Source: Ganoderma boninense
Lineage: Eukaryota > Basidiomycota > Agaricomycetes > Polyporales > Polyporaceae
Direction of reading: 5' to 3'
DNA: 64,000 nt
Assembly (NCBI GenBank): GCA_002900995.3
Contig: CM035308.1
Location: 2,170,001 to 2,234,000 of the forward strand
The position numbers and the translations under genes are program-made. This document shows positions 23,687 through 34,171 of the stretch, in pieces. Position 1 is the first letter of the stretch. The number at the start of each line of letters is the position of its first letter. The notes under the pieces were generated by a model, which ran no database searches, was not told the origin of the DNA, and saw nothing but the letters and a program-made list of their open reading frames with translations.

Positions 23687-23712
23687 GGGCACGGCCCTTA
23701 GGAGGGGGGTAC

Positions 23713-24182
23713 TGTTATGAACACCCCGTTTAGCGCCTACCTTAGCACCCAGGTTTCCTTTCTCGATTAGTTTACGTCCAATGTCGTCCTCGTTGTCCTC
23801 TATAGCATTGTAAACCCTCCGCATTGTTTCCAAGTACAATAGCTCCTGTCTCCCCATTGTTCCCCTGTTGTTTCCCATCACTATTGTTCCCTACACCATT
23901 GTTCTCCCTTTCCGCTCCCGCGACCGTAGTTACCATTGTACTCCGTTCCCATGGACCTGCACATGTATATAGGGACTGTAGCCTGCTACCTGGGGACTCT
24001 AGTTTTGACCTCTTGTCCCCAGGTGAGCCCCACTGTATTTCCCTTGTAGATACTTCACTCAATACACACTTGTCCCCAGCCTGACTGTCGAGCCTTGCTC
24101 CGCTCTTGCTGCACAAGCGCTCGTCGACACCCTTGCTCGTCTCGTAAGCCTCCCTGATCTTACTCGACAGCCAGTTGTAACA
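23713..24182 (+). mobile_element. Element A1 3' LTR
   Basis: 470-bp LTR, TGTTATGA to TGTAACA, directly after the A1 polypurine tract. It contains a TATATAG box at about 23966, the predicted self-priming segment AGTTTTGACCT at 24001-24011, and the 57-bp GT…AG segment at 24023-24079 flanked by TTGTCCCCAG repeats. It differs at many positions from the LTR at 18931, so those two are not a pair. The matching A1 5' LTR seems to have been lost. Confidence 0.8.
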
Positions 24183-25181
24183 CTCATCACCCATTGCGTT
24201 GACTTCTAAGGCAGAAGAGAAGCCTGAAGTAAAGAAGGAACCAAAGCCGAAAGCTACCAGTTCTAACACCCCGCAATCATCATCCCCATCCAATCCTCCT
24301 CCTGCATCCAATCCTCCTCCCACACCCACCATGACCACTCCTGCCCCCGCACCGGCATTCGACACCTCCAAGCTCCTCTCCCAAATCGCCCCACATGAAT
24401 ACAATGGAAAATCTGCACAAGATGGTCTCTGCTTTGTGTCCGCCGCTCAGATCTACTACAACACCCTTACGGCGGTAGCGGTTGGCATGCCTAGCAATGT
24501 TATATGGATGACCATTCTCAGTAAGCTCACAGAAGGAGCAGCAGCCTGGGCTGGCCCCCACATTGTAAAACTCGCCAGTGGCACTAGCCCTTGGGCAGAC
24601 TACGGTGCATTTAGCACAGCCTTCAAGGATCACTTCTGCGCAGCTGACGACAAGGAGGCTGCCATCGCTGAACTGGTCAAGCTTTGCAAGGTGTATTGCA
24701 AGGTTGGCATTGTCCAGGAGTACACGGCACAGTTCAATGTGACTGCAGCATGGACCAACTTCAGCGACGAGGACAAACGTGAACACTACCGCTCCGGCCT
24801 ACCCCCCAGACTCTGGGACATCCTCGCCACCAGCACTCACGACATCTTGGACCTCGCCAAAATCCAGAAGGTGGCGCTGTCGCTTGACCAGGCCCTCATC
24901 ACCAGAGACTCGTCACCAGAGAGGAAGAATGGCTGAAGTCGTTTGGATGGAAGAAGAAGGGGGAGAAGGCAACTGCTGCTGGGAAGAAGCTGTTCCCTGG
25001 AACCTGTCACATCTGTGGCCAGCCTGGACATCGTAAGTATGACTGGCCACGGTTGAAGAGTCAGCAAGCTGCTTCCTTGTCCACTGTGACCATAAAAGTA
25101 GCGGCTCTTCAGGCCCAGCTCAGGGTGATAGAGGAGAAGATCGCAGCCCTTACAACCGCTGAGAAGAAGGAGGGTTTCTGA
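24183..25181 (+). pseudogene. Element A2 gag, 5'-truncated and frameshifted
   Basis: The frame open from 24199 has no ATG at its start: the LTR end at 24182 directly abuts gag sequence, with no leader or primer site. Capsid-like sequence (IAPHEYNGKSAQDGLCFV, LTEGAAAWAGPHI, FKDHFCAADDKEAAIAEL, YRSGLPPRLWDIL) runs to about 24915, where a one-base shift moves the frame. The zinc knuckle CHICGQPGHRKYDW at about 25003-25044 has tryptophan in place of its last cysteine. A coiled-coil tail ends KEEGF and TGA at 25179-25181, overlapping pol by a -1 shift. It is non-functional as it stands. Confidence 0.75.
25172..25178 (+). promoter_or_regulatory. Probable -1 frameshift site GGGTTTC (A2)
   Basis: Same heptamer, same phase and same immediate TGA as at 19898 in A1, in a copy that has diverged at many other positions. 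Conservation between the two supports use of the site. Confidence 0.65.
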
Positions 25182-27544
25182 TTAGAGCCGCACTGGACAC
25201 TGCACGTGCCGGCTCTTGTACTAATAGTCGATTTTCTGTACTGAGTTCTGCATTTGTATATGAAGTAAATCACAGTGGTCAACACTTTCATATACCGGTA
25301 TGGTTAATCAGCAAGCAGCGACATAAGGACATAGTAGCAATGGTAGATAGTGGAGCTACTACCAAGTTCTTATATAGACAGTTTGTAGAGAAGAACCAGG
25401 TTATGATGAGGAAGTTGGCAAGGCCAATTCCTCTGTACAACATAGATGGTACTGAGAACTGTGGTGGGACAATCACGGAGGTCGCCATGTTGGATATGGT
25501 GATTGGAGACTACCAGGAGAAGGTGGTGTTCGTGGTGACGGACATAGGAGAAGAGGATGTGATCATTGGCCTGGACTGGCTGCACGAGCACAACCCTGAA
25601 GTAGATTGGGAACGTGGCTCGCTGCACCTATTGAGATGTCCAGAGGCATGTCCAGCTCATCAGAAGGCATCCAAACCTGTTGAGACCAAAGCACATGATA
25701 CGGAGGTACAGCTTACAGCGCGCAATGGTTCTCAGCAGGTGCGGAAGGCAAAGATGATAGGTAGGATATGCACAGCCATAATGGTTGAGGAGGAGGAGGA
25801 AGATAGGCCTCCATCACCAGGTTTTCTGCCGGAATGGGATGGCACTGAGGAGTCTCTTTTCAATGCACTGGAAGATGGACGACGACTTCGAGGTACCCCT
25901 AAGATCTTTGTGTCAGTGAGCTACACGTACTCTCAACAGCTTGCTGAACAAGAGTACCAGAAGAAGGAAGTCCGTCCTGTCGAAGAGATTGTACCTCCCC
26001 AGTACCACGAGTATCTGCGTGTGTTCTCAAAAGAGGCGTCCGAACATCTACCTGAGCACGGACCCTACGACCACGCTATAGAACTCGTACCAGATGCTAG
26101 GATGTTCCATTCCAAGGTGTACCCCCTGTTGCCCAGCGAGCAGGTCAAGCTTGACAAATTCCTTAGTGAGAACTTGGCCAAAGGATATATTCAAGAGTCG
26201 AAGTCACCGATGTCGTCACCATTCTTCTTCGTTAAAAAGAAGGATGGCAGCCTACATCCCGTACAGGACTACCAGCGATTGAACAACATCACCATTAAGA
26301 ACCAATACCCACTACCATTGGTGTCGGACCTGATGGATCCACTCAAGAGGGCCAAGTACTTTACAAAGCTTGACATCCGTTGGAGGTACAACAATGTGCG
26401 GATTAAGACCGGTAACAAATGGAAGGCTGCCTTTGTTACCAATCGTGGACTGTTCACACCGAACATGATGTACTTCGGACTGGCTAACTTGCCCAGTACA
26501 TTCTCTGCGCTCATGAACGGCATCTTCAAGGACCTCATCATACTCGGCAAAATCACTATCTACCTCGACGACATCCTCATATTCACCAACGACATCGAGG
26601 AACACCGCACATTGGTGCGTGAGGTCCTGAAGCATCTGGCAGAGCACAACCTGTTCTGCAAGCCAGAGAAGTGCAAATTCGAACAGCCTAAGGTTGAGTA
26701 CCTAGGTGTGCTCGTCTCAGAAAACTGTGTGGAGATGGACCCAGTGAAGGTCAGGGGTATTGCAGAATGGCCTGTCCCTCAGAACGCCTCAGATGTATGG
26801 AAGTTCCGCAGTTTTGCGAATTTCTACAGGCGGTTCATTAAGGACTTCAGTGCAGTATGCAAGCCCCTCGACCGTCTCACGGGTAACGCTCCCTGGCAAT
26901 GGGGTGCTGAAGAGCAATCAGCATTCGACGAGCTCAAACGTTGTTTCACTGAAAGCCCTGTCCTGAGCATGTATGACCCAGACTGCAAGACCCGCATTGA
27001 AGTCGATGCATCCGGGTATGCTACTGGTGCGGTTCTGTCTCAGGAGGGGGAGGATGGCAAATGGCACCCTGTGGCTTTCCACTCTGAGTCAATGAGCGAT
27101 GTGGAACACAACTACGAGATCTACAACAAGGAGATGCTCGCCATCATCTGTGCCCGGCAGGCCTGGCGCCACTACCTTGAGGGTCTTTTCAGTGTGTTCG
27201 AGATCTAGTCAGACTACAAAAACCTCAAGTACTGGAAGACCATGCAAAACCTCACATGCAGACAGGCACGATGGGCTCTCTACCTGTTACGTTTCGACTT
27301 TGTCATTGCACACAAACTGGGCACCTCTAATGGTAGGGTGGATGCGCTGTCATGCAGGCCTGATCACCAGAAGGATGACGCCAATGACAACCTGAACTGA
27401 GTTATGTTGCAACCTGATCACTTCTGAGTACTGGCAGCTAAGAGAAGACACATGTTGGTGGTACTAGAAAAGGCACTGCTCTGCCACATTCGAGAATGTG
27501 GAGAGCGTGAGCAGGAGGTCGCAGAGGCACTCAGCAAGCTTGAC
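25175..27544 (+). pseudogene. Element A2 pol, 5' part
   Basis: The protease (MVDSGATTKFLY), RT (IYLDDILIFTND) and RNase H are open from the frameshift site to a TAG at 27206-27208 (glutamine in A1). More stops and Arg-to-Cys changes follow. The match to A1 stops at about 27544, inside the linker before the integrase zinc finger, where a 3.3-kb insertion begins; pol resumes near 30823. Differences from A1 are enriched for C-to-T and G-to-A changes. Confidence 0.82.
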
Positions 27545-27612
27545 TTGGTTGAAGAAGGCCATTTCTGGCAATATGATTGATGAGGAACATTAAGAAGCTT
27601 CTATTGTATTAG

Positions 27613-28120
27613 TTAACTACCATCTCTATTTATAAGTTTTATATATACAAGCAAGCACATAGTATAATCCCCCACTGTTTGTAGTTTTCTCATATTAAAA
27701 TTCACAATGTTTCCAACATAGCTTGCTTCATTGCCATGTTTTGCGCCATCATGAGACCATATGTTTCTTGAATGATCAATTACTCTACATACAAAGTGAA
27801 AGTTGGCATAATATACAATTCTACATAATCTATATTTTGTACTGAGTTCTGTTATAGTGATCTCTGGTTCAATATTGACTTTAGTATCATGAGTAATGCA
27901 AGCAACAAAACAAGGAGCACTATCATATGTCACTATACATTGTAATGGCCTCTGACAGTGTAAACATAAAGCATTTGATTTTTAAACATGAGCAGCATAT
28001 AACCACTTTGTACACTTTTGCCTTTATATGTTCCAAGTTTGCTTGGATGGTTTTTTCATATATCTTGTGTAAATGTTCAACAAATATCATCTGATCCCTC
28101 AGCTTCAGATTGGTAGTCAC
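27613..28120 (-). pseudogene. Unassigned decayed frame within the insertion
   Basis: Two overlapping minus-strand frames (28120-27923 and 27933-27613) read like one damaged protein. The second contains YRLCRIVYYANFHFVCRVI and WSHDGAKHGNEASYVG, a pattern reminiscent of the C-terminal part of ubiquitin-specific-protease-like domains, where a histidine follows a Tyr-rich strand. A CCSC motif lies upstream. The resemblance is from memory and weak. It could be the only coding remnant of whatever inserted into A2, or an unrelated capture. Confidence 0.35.
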
Positions 28121-28740
28121 AAGCTCTACAATGGTAATTAATACTTACTACATCCTCATTTATACCTAACAACTCTCAAGCTAACATATACAGATCCATA
28201 TGTTGCTGACCTTGAAGTCTCAATTCAGAATGTCTTAAGCCAAATGATGATCATATTTCATTTTTTGCCTAGGTCATAGACAATTGAAAAGAGTTTGTAA
28301 GGACCTGTTCAAATGCAGTTTTGACAATATTCAGGCTTTTATATGGTTGTATAGTGCTACTTGTCCATAGTTGCTTACTGTTATTGTAGGTAGTCAATAA
28401 GATTATGAGCAGACTATTATATGCACAACTCCAGTTTTCACTATCCTACAAAAATCCTTGTATTGATCTACCAGTTAGAGGCTTGCTTCCTTTGACTTTC
28501 TTAGTTTTATAGGATGTAGATAGTTTAGCTCATCATCTCTTTTCCTTTTAGTATTAAGTTCACCTGGCTGATTACTTCTATTGGTGAAAGCTTGAGTCTC
28601 TTGAGCTGGTTTACTATTAACTGTGATGCAGTTAACCATAGCTCCGGATCAAGGGTATATATTGATTCTATTACCCACAGTTAAACTGCAGATTTACAAA
28701 GCCTTCTTAGTTATATATTAATACTGTATTCAATGTGATT

Positions 28741-28806
28741 GCACCAGCTGGAATTGAACCAGAGGCCTAGTTTATTCAAACAGCTGTGCTAGCCACTGCA
28801 CCAAGC
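28741..28806 (-). repeat. tRNA-like SINE head (minus)
   Basis: On the minus strand, TTGGTGCAGTGGCTAGCA resembles an A box and GGTTCAATTCC resembles a B box, with about 40 bp between them. The arms do not form a clean cloverleaf, so it is not a functional tRNA gene. It looks like the pol III promoter head of a SINE. Confidence 0.5.
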
Positions 28807-28845
28807 TCTTATCTTATCTTATCTTATCTTATCTTATCTTATCTC
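28806..28845. repeat. TCTTA microsatellite
   Basis: About seven to eight tandem TCTTA units lie between two tRNA-like heads that point away from each other. Confidence 0.9.
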
Positions 28846-28890
28846 ATTAACAATAGTACTTATTATATTAGTTACATAAGGCTGTAATAG

Positions 28891-28972
28891 TCAGTTGGTG
28901 TAGTGGTTAGTACACCTGGTTGAATAAATGCAAAGCCCTGAGGTCCTTGGTTCAATTCCCAATTGGAACAAC
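28891..28972 (+). repeat. tRNA-like SINE head (plus)
   Basis: TTGGTGTAGTGGTTAGTAC (A-box-like) and GGTTCAATTCC (B-box-like) lie in the order and spacing of a pol III promoter with a variable-arm-like insert. It shares its layout with the minus copy 90 bp away, as an inverted pair. Confidence 0.5.
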
Positions 28973-29202
28973 ACTAGATTAATAACTGTGAATAAGTCCT
29001 ACTGTTAATGTATTGGACTGCAGTTTAACATTTGTCCCCTGAGCTGCCGTCTGCTGTGATGCGTGAATATCTGGCACATGACGTCATTTCAGAGATTCTG
29101 AAGCCAAAATTTCACCAAGACAGGGGCCTGTTGCAATTGGAGCCTAGGTTTCCATGACATCAGAAATTTGGGCAGGCCTCAGGAGATCTGCAGAGAGACA
29201 GT

Positions 29203-29893
29203 GCTTGCAGATTGGTCATGCCAGTGTGCTTTGAAGGGTGTACAACACCCATCAAGGTTGTACTGAGAGGAGCACCTCCGAGGAGGTGCAGAGAGGTATG
29301 CAAGAACAAGTGTGCATGAGCACATCAGTGCAAATTGAGGTTGAGCATGTGGTAGCAGTCAGGAATGAGAGCAAGGGCAAGAGTGAGGGCGAGGGCGAAA
29401 GCAAGGATGAGGGTAAAGGTGAGGGCGAGAAGGACATTTTGCAGGTGCAGGTGCATAAGTGCAAATTGAAGTCGAGCATGCAGTTGCACTCATGGTTGAG
29501 GCCATGGCTGGGGGTAAGGCTGTGGTAGCATAGATGAGGGAGGAGGCATAGTGGAGGGTGAGGGCATAGTTGAGGGCCAGGATGACAGCATATGAGCATG
29601 TAGGTGTGGGTGCATGGGCATGTAGACACAGATGCAGGTGCATGTGCAAGTGCATGTACGCAAATTGAGGTTGAAGGCTAGGTCACTGTTGAGGTTGAGG
29701 TCACAGTTGAGGTTGAGGATGGGGTCATGGTCGAGTAAATAATGGACTGTGTTGAGTGGTGGGATGATAATAGGATAAATACTGCACATCCTATACTTGT
29801 AGATTGGTCATGCAAGTGCACTTTGATGAGTGTTGTATATGCATTGAAGTTGTGCTAAGAGGAGCACCTCAGAGGAGGCACAAGGAGGTGTGG
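29203..29893. repeat. Direct repeats about 590 bp apart, with purine-rich DNA between
   Basis: Segments of about 100 bp at 29203-29300 and 29793-29893 share TTGGTCATGCMAGTG, GAGGAGCACCTC and GAGGAGGYRC blocks in the same order. The DNA between and after them (to about 30200) is GAGGGCGAGG-like low complexity. Long frames on either strand here are a product of that composition. Confidence 0.6.
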
Positions 29894-30209
29894 GGATATC
29901 TACATTGGTAGATGAGGCCCTGGGGAATGCAATAGGGGTGGGAGTGAGAGCACTTACCTGGTGTCTAGCTCCCTGATTTCCTACCCATCTCTCCCTCTCA
30001 TTTTTCTGACAAGGGCAAGCACAAGGTTAAGCACAAGGGTGAGGACGAGGGTGAAGGAGAGGACAGAGAGAGAGACCCAGAGGGCACATTGAGGTTGAGG
30101 GTAAAGGTGAATACAAGGACAAGGACAAGAACAAGGGTGAGGGTAAGGATAAGAATAAGGATGAGGATGAGGAGGAGGGTGAGGAGGAGGAGGAGGGTGT
30201 GAGAAACTG

Positions 30210-30261
30210 TTAGGCACCAGCAGACTTCGTCAAAAAGTTGATGAAGTCTGCTGGTGCCTAA
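30210..30261. repeat. 24-bp inverted repeat (hairpin)
   Basis: Arms 30210-30233 and 30238-30261 are complementary at 23 of 24 positions around a 4-base AAAG loop. As RNA the single mismatch on the plus strand could be a wobble pair. It lies at the end of the purine-rich block. Confidence 0.85.
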
Positions 30262-30822
30262 TGTATGTAGAGATCTGGACTTTATAGGATAAATATTAGT
30301 TTTAGGAGTAATTAAAGAAGTTTTATAGGAACAATGCAACTCTTATGAATGCATACCAGTGGAAGAATACATTGTGGCAGTATAAGGAGACAAAAGAGCT
30401 GTACCATATTGTGGATGACACATGCTGGGACTTTTTTGAGCAAGCACGGTTTATACCAGTTGATTATCTCAATCAGTACTTGTAGAATGTACGATAAATG
30501 ATATTGTACCCTATAATCTCTTGTCTAGTGGAAAGGCGCCTAGCTTGAGCATTTAATGTTAGCAATTAAAAGTGAATAACAATCCTACTCTTACGAGATT
30601 ATAGCTCAAACCCTAGGATTTGTATTGTGGCTGTGGCCCTAACCCCAGGCTGGGGTCAGCTTAGTAAGTAAATGTTGTAGTCTTTGATTACATAAATGTA
30701 GAGGGATGGTAAGCTGAGTATGAAATATATTCCCACGTCACAGATCAGCGTTACAAGCGCCCTCTGCAAAGTGTAGCCTATAAGAACGATTTCTTCGTAC
30801 CTCATCAATCGTAATAAGCTAG

Positions 30823-32225
30823 GGCCAGCACGTCTACAGAATGATTTGGTGGACTGGAACACAGAACAAGGCCTGCTGCTCTACCGCGGCCGAGTTTATG
30901 TCCCCAAAGACGACGTGCTCCGAGCAGAAATAGTGCGCATTCACCACGACCTCCCGCCCGCTGGACACCCTGGCCAGGCAAAGACGGTGGAGTTGGTTAC
31001 ATGGAACTACTGGTGGCTGGGCATGGCAAAGTTCATTAAGGATTACGTTGAGACCTGCGACACTTGTCGCCGTGGCAAGACTTCACATGCGAAGCCACAC
31101 AGTCCCCTTCAACCCAACGAGATCCCGGATGGCCCAGGCCAAGTAGTTACCTGTGACTTTATCACTGGACTGCCAGAGGTGGACGGATACAATGCACTCC
31201 AGCTCATTGCTGATCGGCATGGAAAGATGATTCACCTTATTCTATGCACTGAGGAGATCGACACGGAAGAGACTGCAGACAACTTCATTAGAGAATGGTT
31301 CCATCTACATGGACTCCCGTGAAAGATCATCTCTGATCGGGGGCCCCAGTTCTCTAGCAAGCTCTTCCGTGCAATCCTTAAAGGCCTCGATATAGAAAGC
31401 GCATTGTCCACAGCCTACCACCCGCAGACGGATGGGCAGTCAGAGCGATAGAACCAGGAGATAGAGGCGTACCTGCAGATGTACTGCTCAAGGCACCGCG
31501 ACAATTGGGTCAAGTGGCTGCCAACAGCAGAATATTGCTTCAACTTGTGCGTACATTCATCCACAGGGTACTCGCCGTTTTACCTCATGTACGGCTACGA
31601 ACCTCAGTTCCATGTTCCGATGCTATCTACCACGGTGCCTATGGCAGATGAACAAAGAGAGGAGTTGCGGCAGGCAAGGGAGGATGCAACCTCAGCCTTA
31701 ACCCTGGCAGCAGAGCGGATGAAGGAGTACTATGATTGCTATGTCTCTGCTGCTCCAGAATTCAAGGAGGGTCAGAAGGTGTGGCTCGACACTAGGAACT
31801 TCCGGGTCCCAGGAGTCTCTCGGAAACTGGTGGACTGGTATGCTGGCCTGTACCCTGTCAAGTGCAAAGTGGGCAACTTGGCTTATGAGCTCAAGCTCCC
31901 CAAAGACATGGGACTCCACCCAGTGTTCCACGTAACGCTCCTGCACCTGCATCAAGAGAGCCAACTTCCTAGATGATATTACCCTGAGCCTGCAGCTCTT
32001 GAAGTGGAAGGAGAGGAGGAGTATGAAGTGGAGGAAGTGTTGGAGTCGTGTCGGTATGGGTGGTGGAAGAAACTGCAGTATCTTGTTCACTGGAAGGGCT
32101 GGGGCCCTGAACACGATAGCTGGGAAGACGTGTTGGATCTAGCAAATGTGCCAAAAGTGCTGCAAAAGTTTCATTCGACACATCCTGACGCTCCTAGCTC
32201 CCTCAACAAGAAGACTCGATCGTGA
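30823..32225 (+). pseudogene. Element A2 pol, 3' part (integrase, chromodomain)
   Basis: Resumes the A2 frame at LGPARLQNDLVDWNTEQG. The zinc finger (HHDLPPAGHPGQ, CDTCRRGK) and integrase core (CDFITGLP) are followed by stops at 31321 (CGN to TGA before KIISDRG) and 31450 (TGG to TAG in the QSERxNQE motif), and a further TGA near 31974. The chromodomain at about 32035-32210 (KKLQYLVHWKGWGPEHDSW) is intact, and the stop is at 32223-32225. A polypurine tract GGAGGGGGGTAT abuts the LTR. Confidence 0.85.
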
Positions 32226-32251
32226 GGACACGATCCTTAGGAGGGGGGTAT

Positions 32252-32718
32252 TGTCATGAACGGCATGCTCGGCGCCTACCCCGGCGTCTCTCTTTCCCTT
32301 TTCGGACTGTTTGCCTCCCGCGTCGTCCTTATTGTCCTCTGTTGTTTAGCAAACCTGTCCCTTGTTCTCGCAGTACAATAACTCCTGTTACCCATTGTTC
32401 CCGTCGTCATTGTACTACATACCATTGTTCTTCCATTGGTTCCCGTGTCCATAGTTACCTATTGTCCCCGGTTCCCATTGTCCGTTCCATGTATATAAGA
32501 CCTGTACTTCGCTACCTGGAGACCTCAGTTTCGACCTCTTGTCTCCAGGTAAGCCTCACTATATTCTCGCTCGTTAGTTACTTGCTCAATACATCTTGTC
32601 TCCAGCCTGACTGTCGAGCCCTGCTCCACTCTCGCTGCACAAGTGCTCGACGCTTGTCGACACCCTTGCTCGTCTCGTAAGCCTCCTCCCTGATCTTACT
32701 TGACAGCCAGTCGTAACA
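32252..32718 (+). mobile_element. Element A2 3' LTR
   Basis: 467-bp LTR, TGTCATGA to GTAACA. It pairs best with 18931-19330. It contains TATATAAG, the AGTTTCGACCT self-priming segment at 32527-32537, and the 57-bp GT…AG segment at 32549-32605 that is missing from its partner. The bases beyond the two LTRs (TGAGG and CAACT) do not form a target duplication, so the ends were probably rearranged. Confidence 0.85.
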
Positions 32719-32946
32719 CAACTCACAACTATCACAATGACTCTATGCACTCTATCACATGAACTGAAACCTGCCAAATAATGAACAATGAAATGAACAC
32801 CTCCAAAACATCATTTTTTACTGAAACAACCTCAAAGATGCAGGTCTCAAGGACAAAGGAGGCATCCTATGGTTGTGTAACAACTACGGGAGGGAGCACA
32901 ATCTTCCAATAGTTGAGGACAACCTTGAAAGGGGGAAGGGGGGTAA
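32719..32946 (+). mobile_element. Element B internal 3' tail
   Basis: Non-coding tail of B after the A-family insertion, ending in a polypurine tract (GAAAGGGGGAAGGGGGG) directly before the B 3' LTR. The left part of the same tail is 18273-18387 plus 18905-18930, now separated by the MITE and the A2/A1 block. Confidence 0.7.
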
Positions 32947-33385
32947 TGTTATGAATGCACAGTAAGCAGGCTTACTACACCTATACTTTTCCTTCTTTCA
33001 CTAAGACATATCATGCTAGGAAGTAACCATTGCCACGAGTACACAGATCACAGTACATAGCCCGTAGTTCGCAGTACACAGCCTGCAGTCCACAGTCTGC
33101 AGTCCACAGCCCGCAGTCCACAGCCCTGAATCTATAGCTACAGTAACTATCTACATAGCCTGAAACCTTAGGTCCCTACGTGTATATAAGGAGTGACACC
33201 TTAGCAGTGACCCCCAGTTTTCAGTCTCTTGTCTATCCAGTCTATTGCTCTGCAAGCAATACCTTCATACCTCTACATCCTCTAGACCTAACAAGTCTAG
33301 TATCCAAACTCTAGTCAACCACTAGTCTTTGGTCTAAAAGGCCTAATCTATTGAACTATAAGTCCAATAGATTAAGGACATAACA
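32947..33385 (+). mobile_element. Element B 3' LTR
   Basis: 439-bp partner of 11132-11597, with the same ends and TATATAAG box. Its U3 minisatellite (about 33046-33125) has fewer units than in the 5' LTR. Confidence 0.88.
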
Positions 33386-33714
33386 CTGTCCTTCTACTTT
33401 AAGAGGTGTGGGCTCAGAGAGATGCAGCATGTTGTCTTAGGAGTTGGCTCTCCTTGTGGGGTTGTAGGAGTGACACATGGAACACTGGATAGAGCACCAC
33501 ATCTCTGGGGAGCTTGAGCTCGTAAGCCAAGTTGCCCACCTTGCACTTGACAGCATATGGGCCAGCATATCGGTCCACCAGTTTTCAAGAAACCCCTGGA
33601 ACACAGAAGTTCATAGTGTTAAGCCACACCATTTGGCCTTCCTTAAACTCTGGAGCAGCAAAGACATAGCAATTATAGTACTCCTTCATTTGGTCTGCCA
33701 CCAGGGTTAAAGCT
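33386..33714 (-). pseudogene. Element A0 pol, integrase C-terminal part
   Basis: Minus-strand translation follows A2 residue by residue: VADQMKEYYNCYVFAAPEF, then YAGPYAVKCKVGNLAYELKLP, and the VFHVSL segment, with stops. It continues at 10885-11131 across element B on one side and at 34172-34420 across a MITE on the other. Confidence 0.8.
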
Positions 33715-34163
33715 AGAGAATAGGTGGGGGGGTATGGGAGTTTTGGGGGTTGGGGGTAAAAGTGTGCAAGGGTAGAGGTAGGAGGTGTCTGCTTTTGACC
33801 CCCCTACCCCCTGGTTAAGGGTTAGGGGTATAGCTGTAGGTGTATTTGAAATAGTATACTAAGATGTAATATTATATATCTAGATTAATCTAGCTTTCCA
33901 TGCTATTCAATTCCTTTCTACTACTACTTAAAAAGAGTAGTAAACACTATGTAGAGCATATACTTTGCCTATTAAGTGCTAATCCAAGCATAAATCTTTA
34001 AGAGTATAGAGTAAGGGTATGTAAGAGTAAGGGTAAGGGTCACAAACTGATACCCTCTGCTTGACCCCCCACCCCCCAGTTAAGGGTAACAGTTTGTGGA
34101 GTAAGGGTAGAGAGTGTCACCTCAGACACCCTGGAGTTCTGGGTTCCCCCCCACTATTTCCTA
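33715..34163. mobile_element. hAT-type MITE, copy 1, in A0
   Basis: 449 bp with TAGAGAATAGGTGGGGGGG at the left and the complement of TAGGAAATAGTGGGGGGG at the right. It is flanked by 8-bp duplications GTTAAAGC (33707-33714) and GTTAAGGC (34164-34171), one mismatch. Removing it and one duplication restores the A0 codons Ala-Leu-Thr. Ends are G-rich with GGGTTAGGGG-like blocks, and the core is AT-rich without a coding frame. A second copy lies inverted at 46167-46599. Eight-base duplications and TAGRG ends fit the hAT superfamily. Confidence 0.75.
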
Positions 34164-34171
34164 GTTAAGGC

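Larger units (their letters stand above)
27545..30822. mobile_element. AT-rich 3.3-kb insertion splitting A2 pol
   Basis: The A2 reading frame breaks off at AAGCTT (about 27541) and resumes at AATAAGCTAGGG (about 30812), so this block was inserted. A short inverted repeat, ATTGATGAGGAAC at 27575 and the complement of ATTGATGAGGTAC near 30810, lies close to but not exactly at the breakpoints. Contents: a decayed minus-strand frame, two tRNA-like heads around a TCTTA repeat, purine-rich low-complexity DNA, direct repeats and a strong hairpin. The class of element is not clear. Confidence 0.6.

Noticed and set aside
28741..28972. Two functional tRNA genes
   Set aside because: A and B boxes are present, but the acceptor and anticodon arms do not pair into a cloverleaf.
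29252..30339. Several 80-125-codon minus-strand frames rich in Cys, His, Pro, Leu and Ser
   Set aside because: They are translations of GAGGGCGAGG-type low-complexity DNA and have no motif order.
18931..32718. LTRs 18931 and 32252 as a clean pair with a target duplication
   Set aside because: The outside pentamers TGAGG and CAACT do not match; pairing rests on LTR similarity alone.
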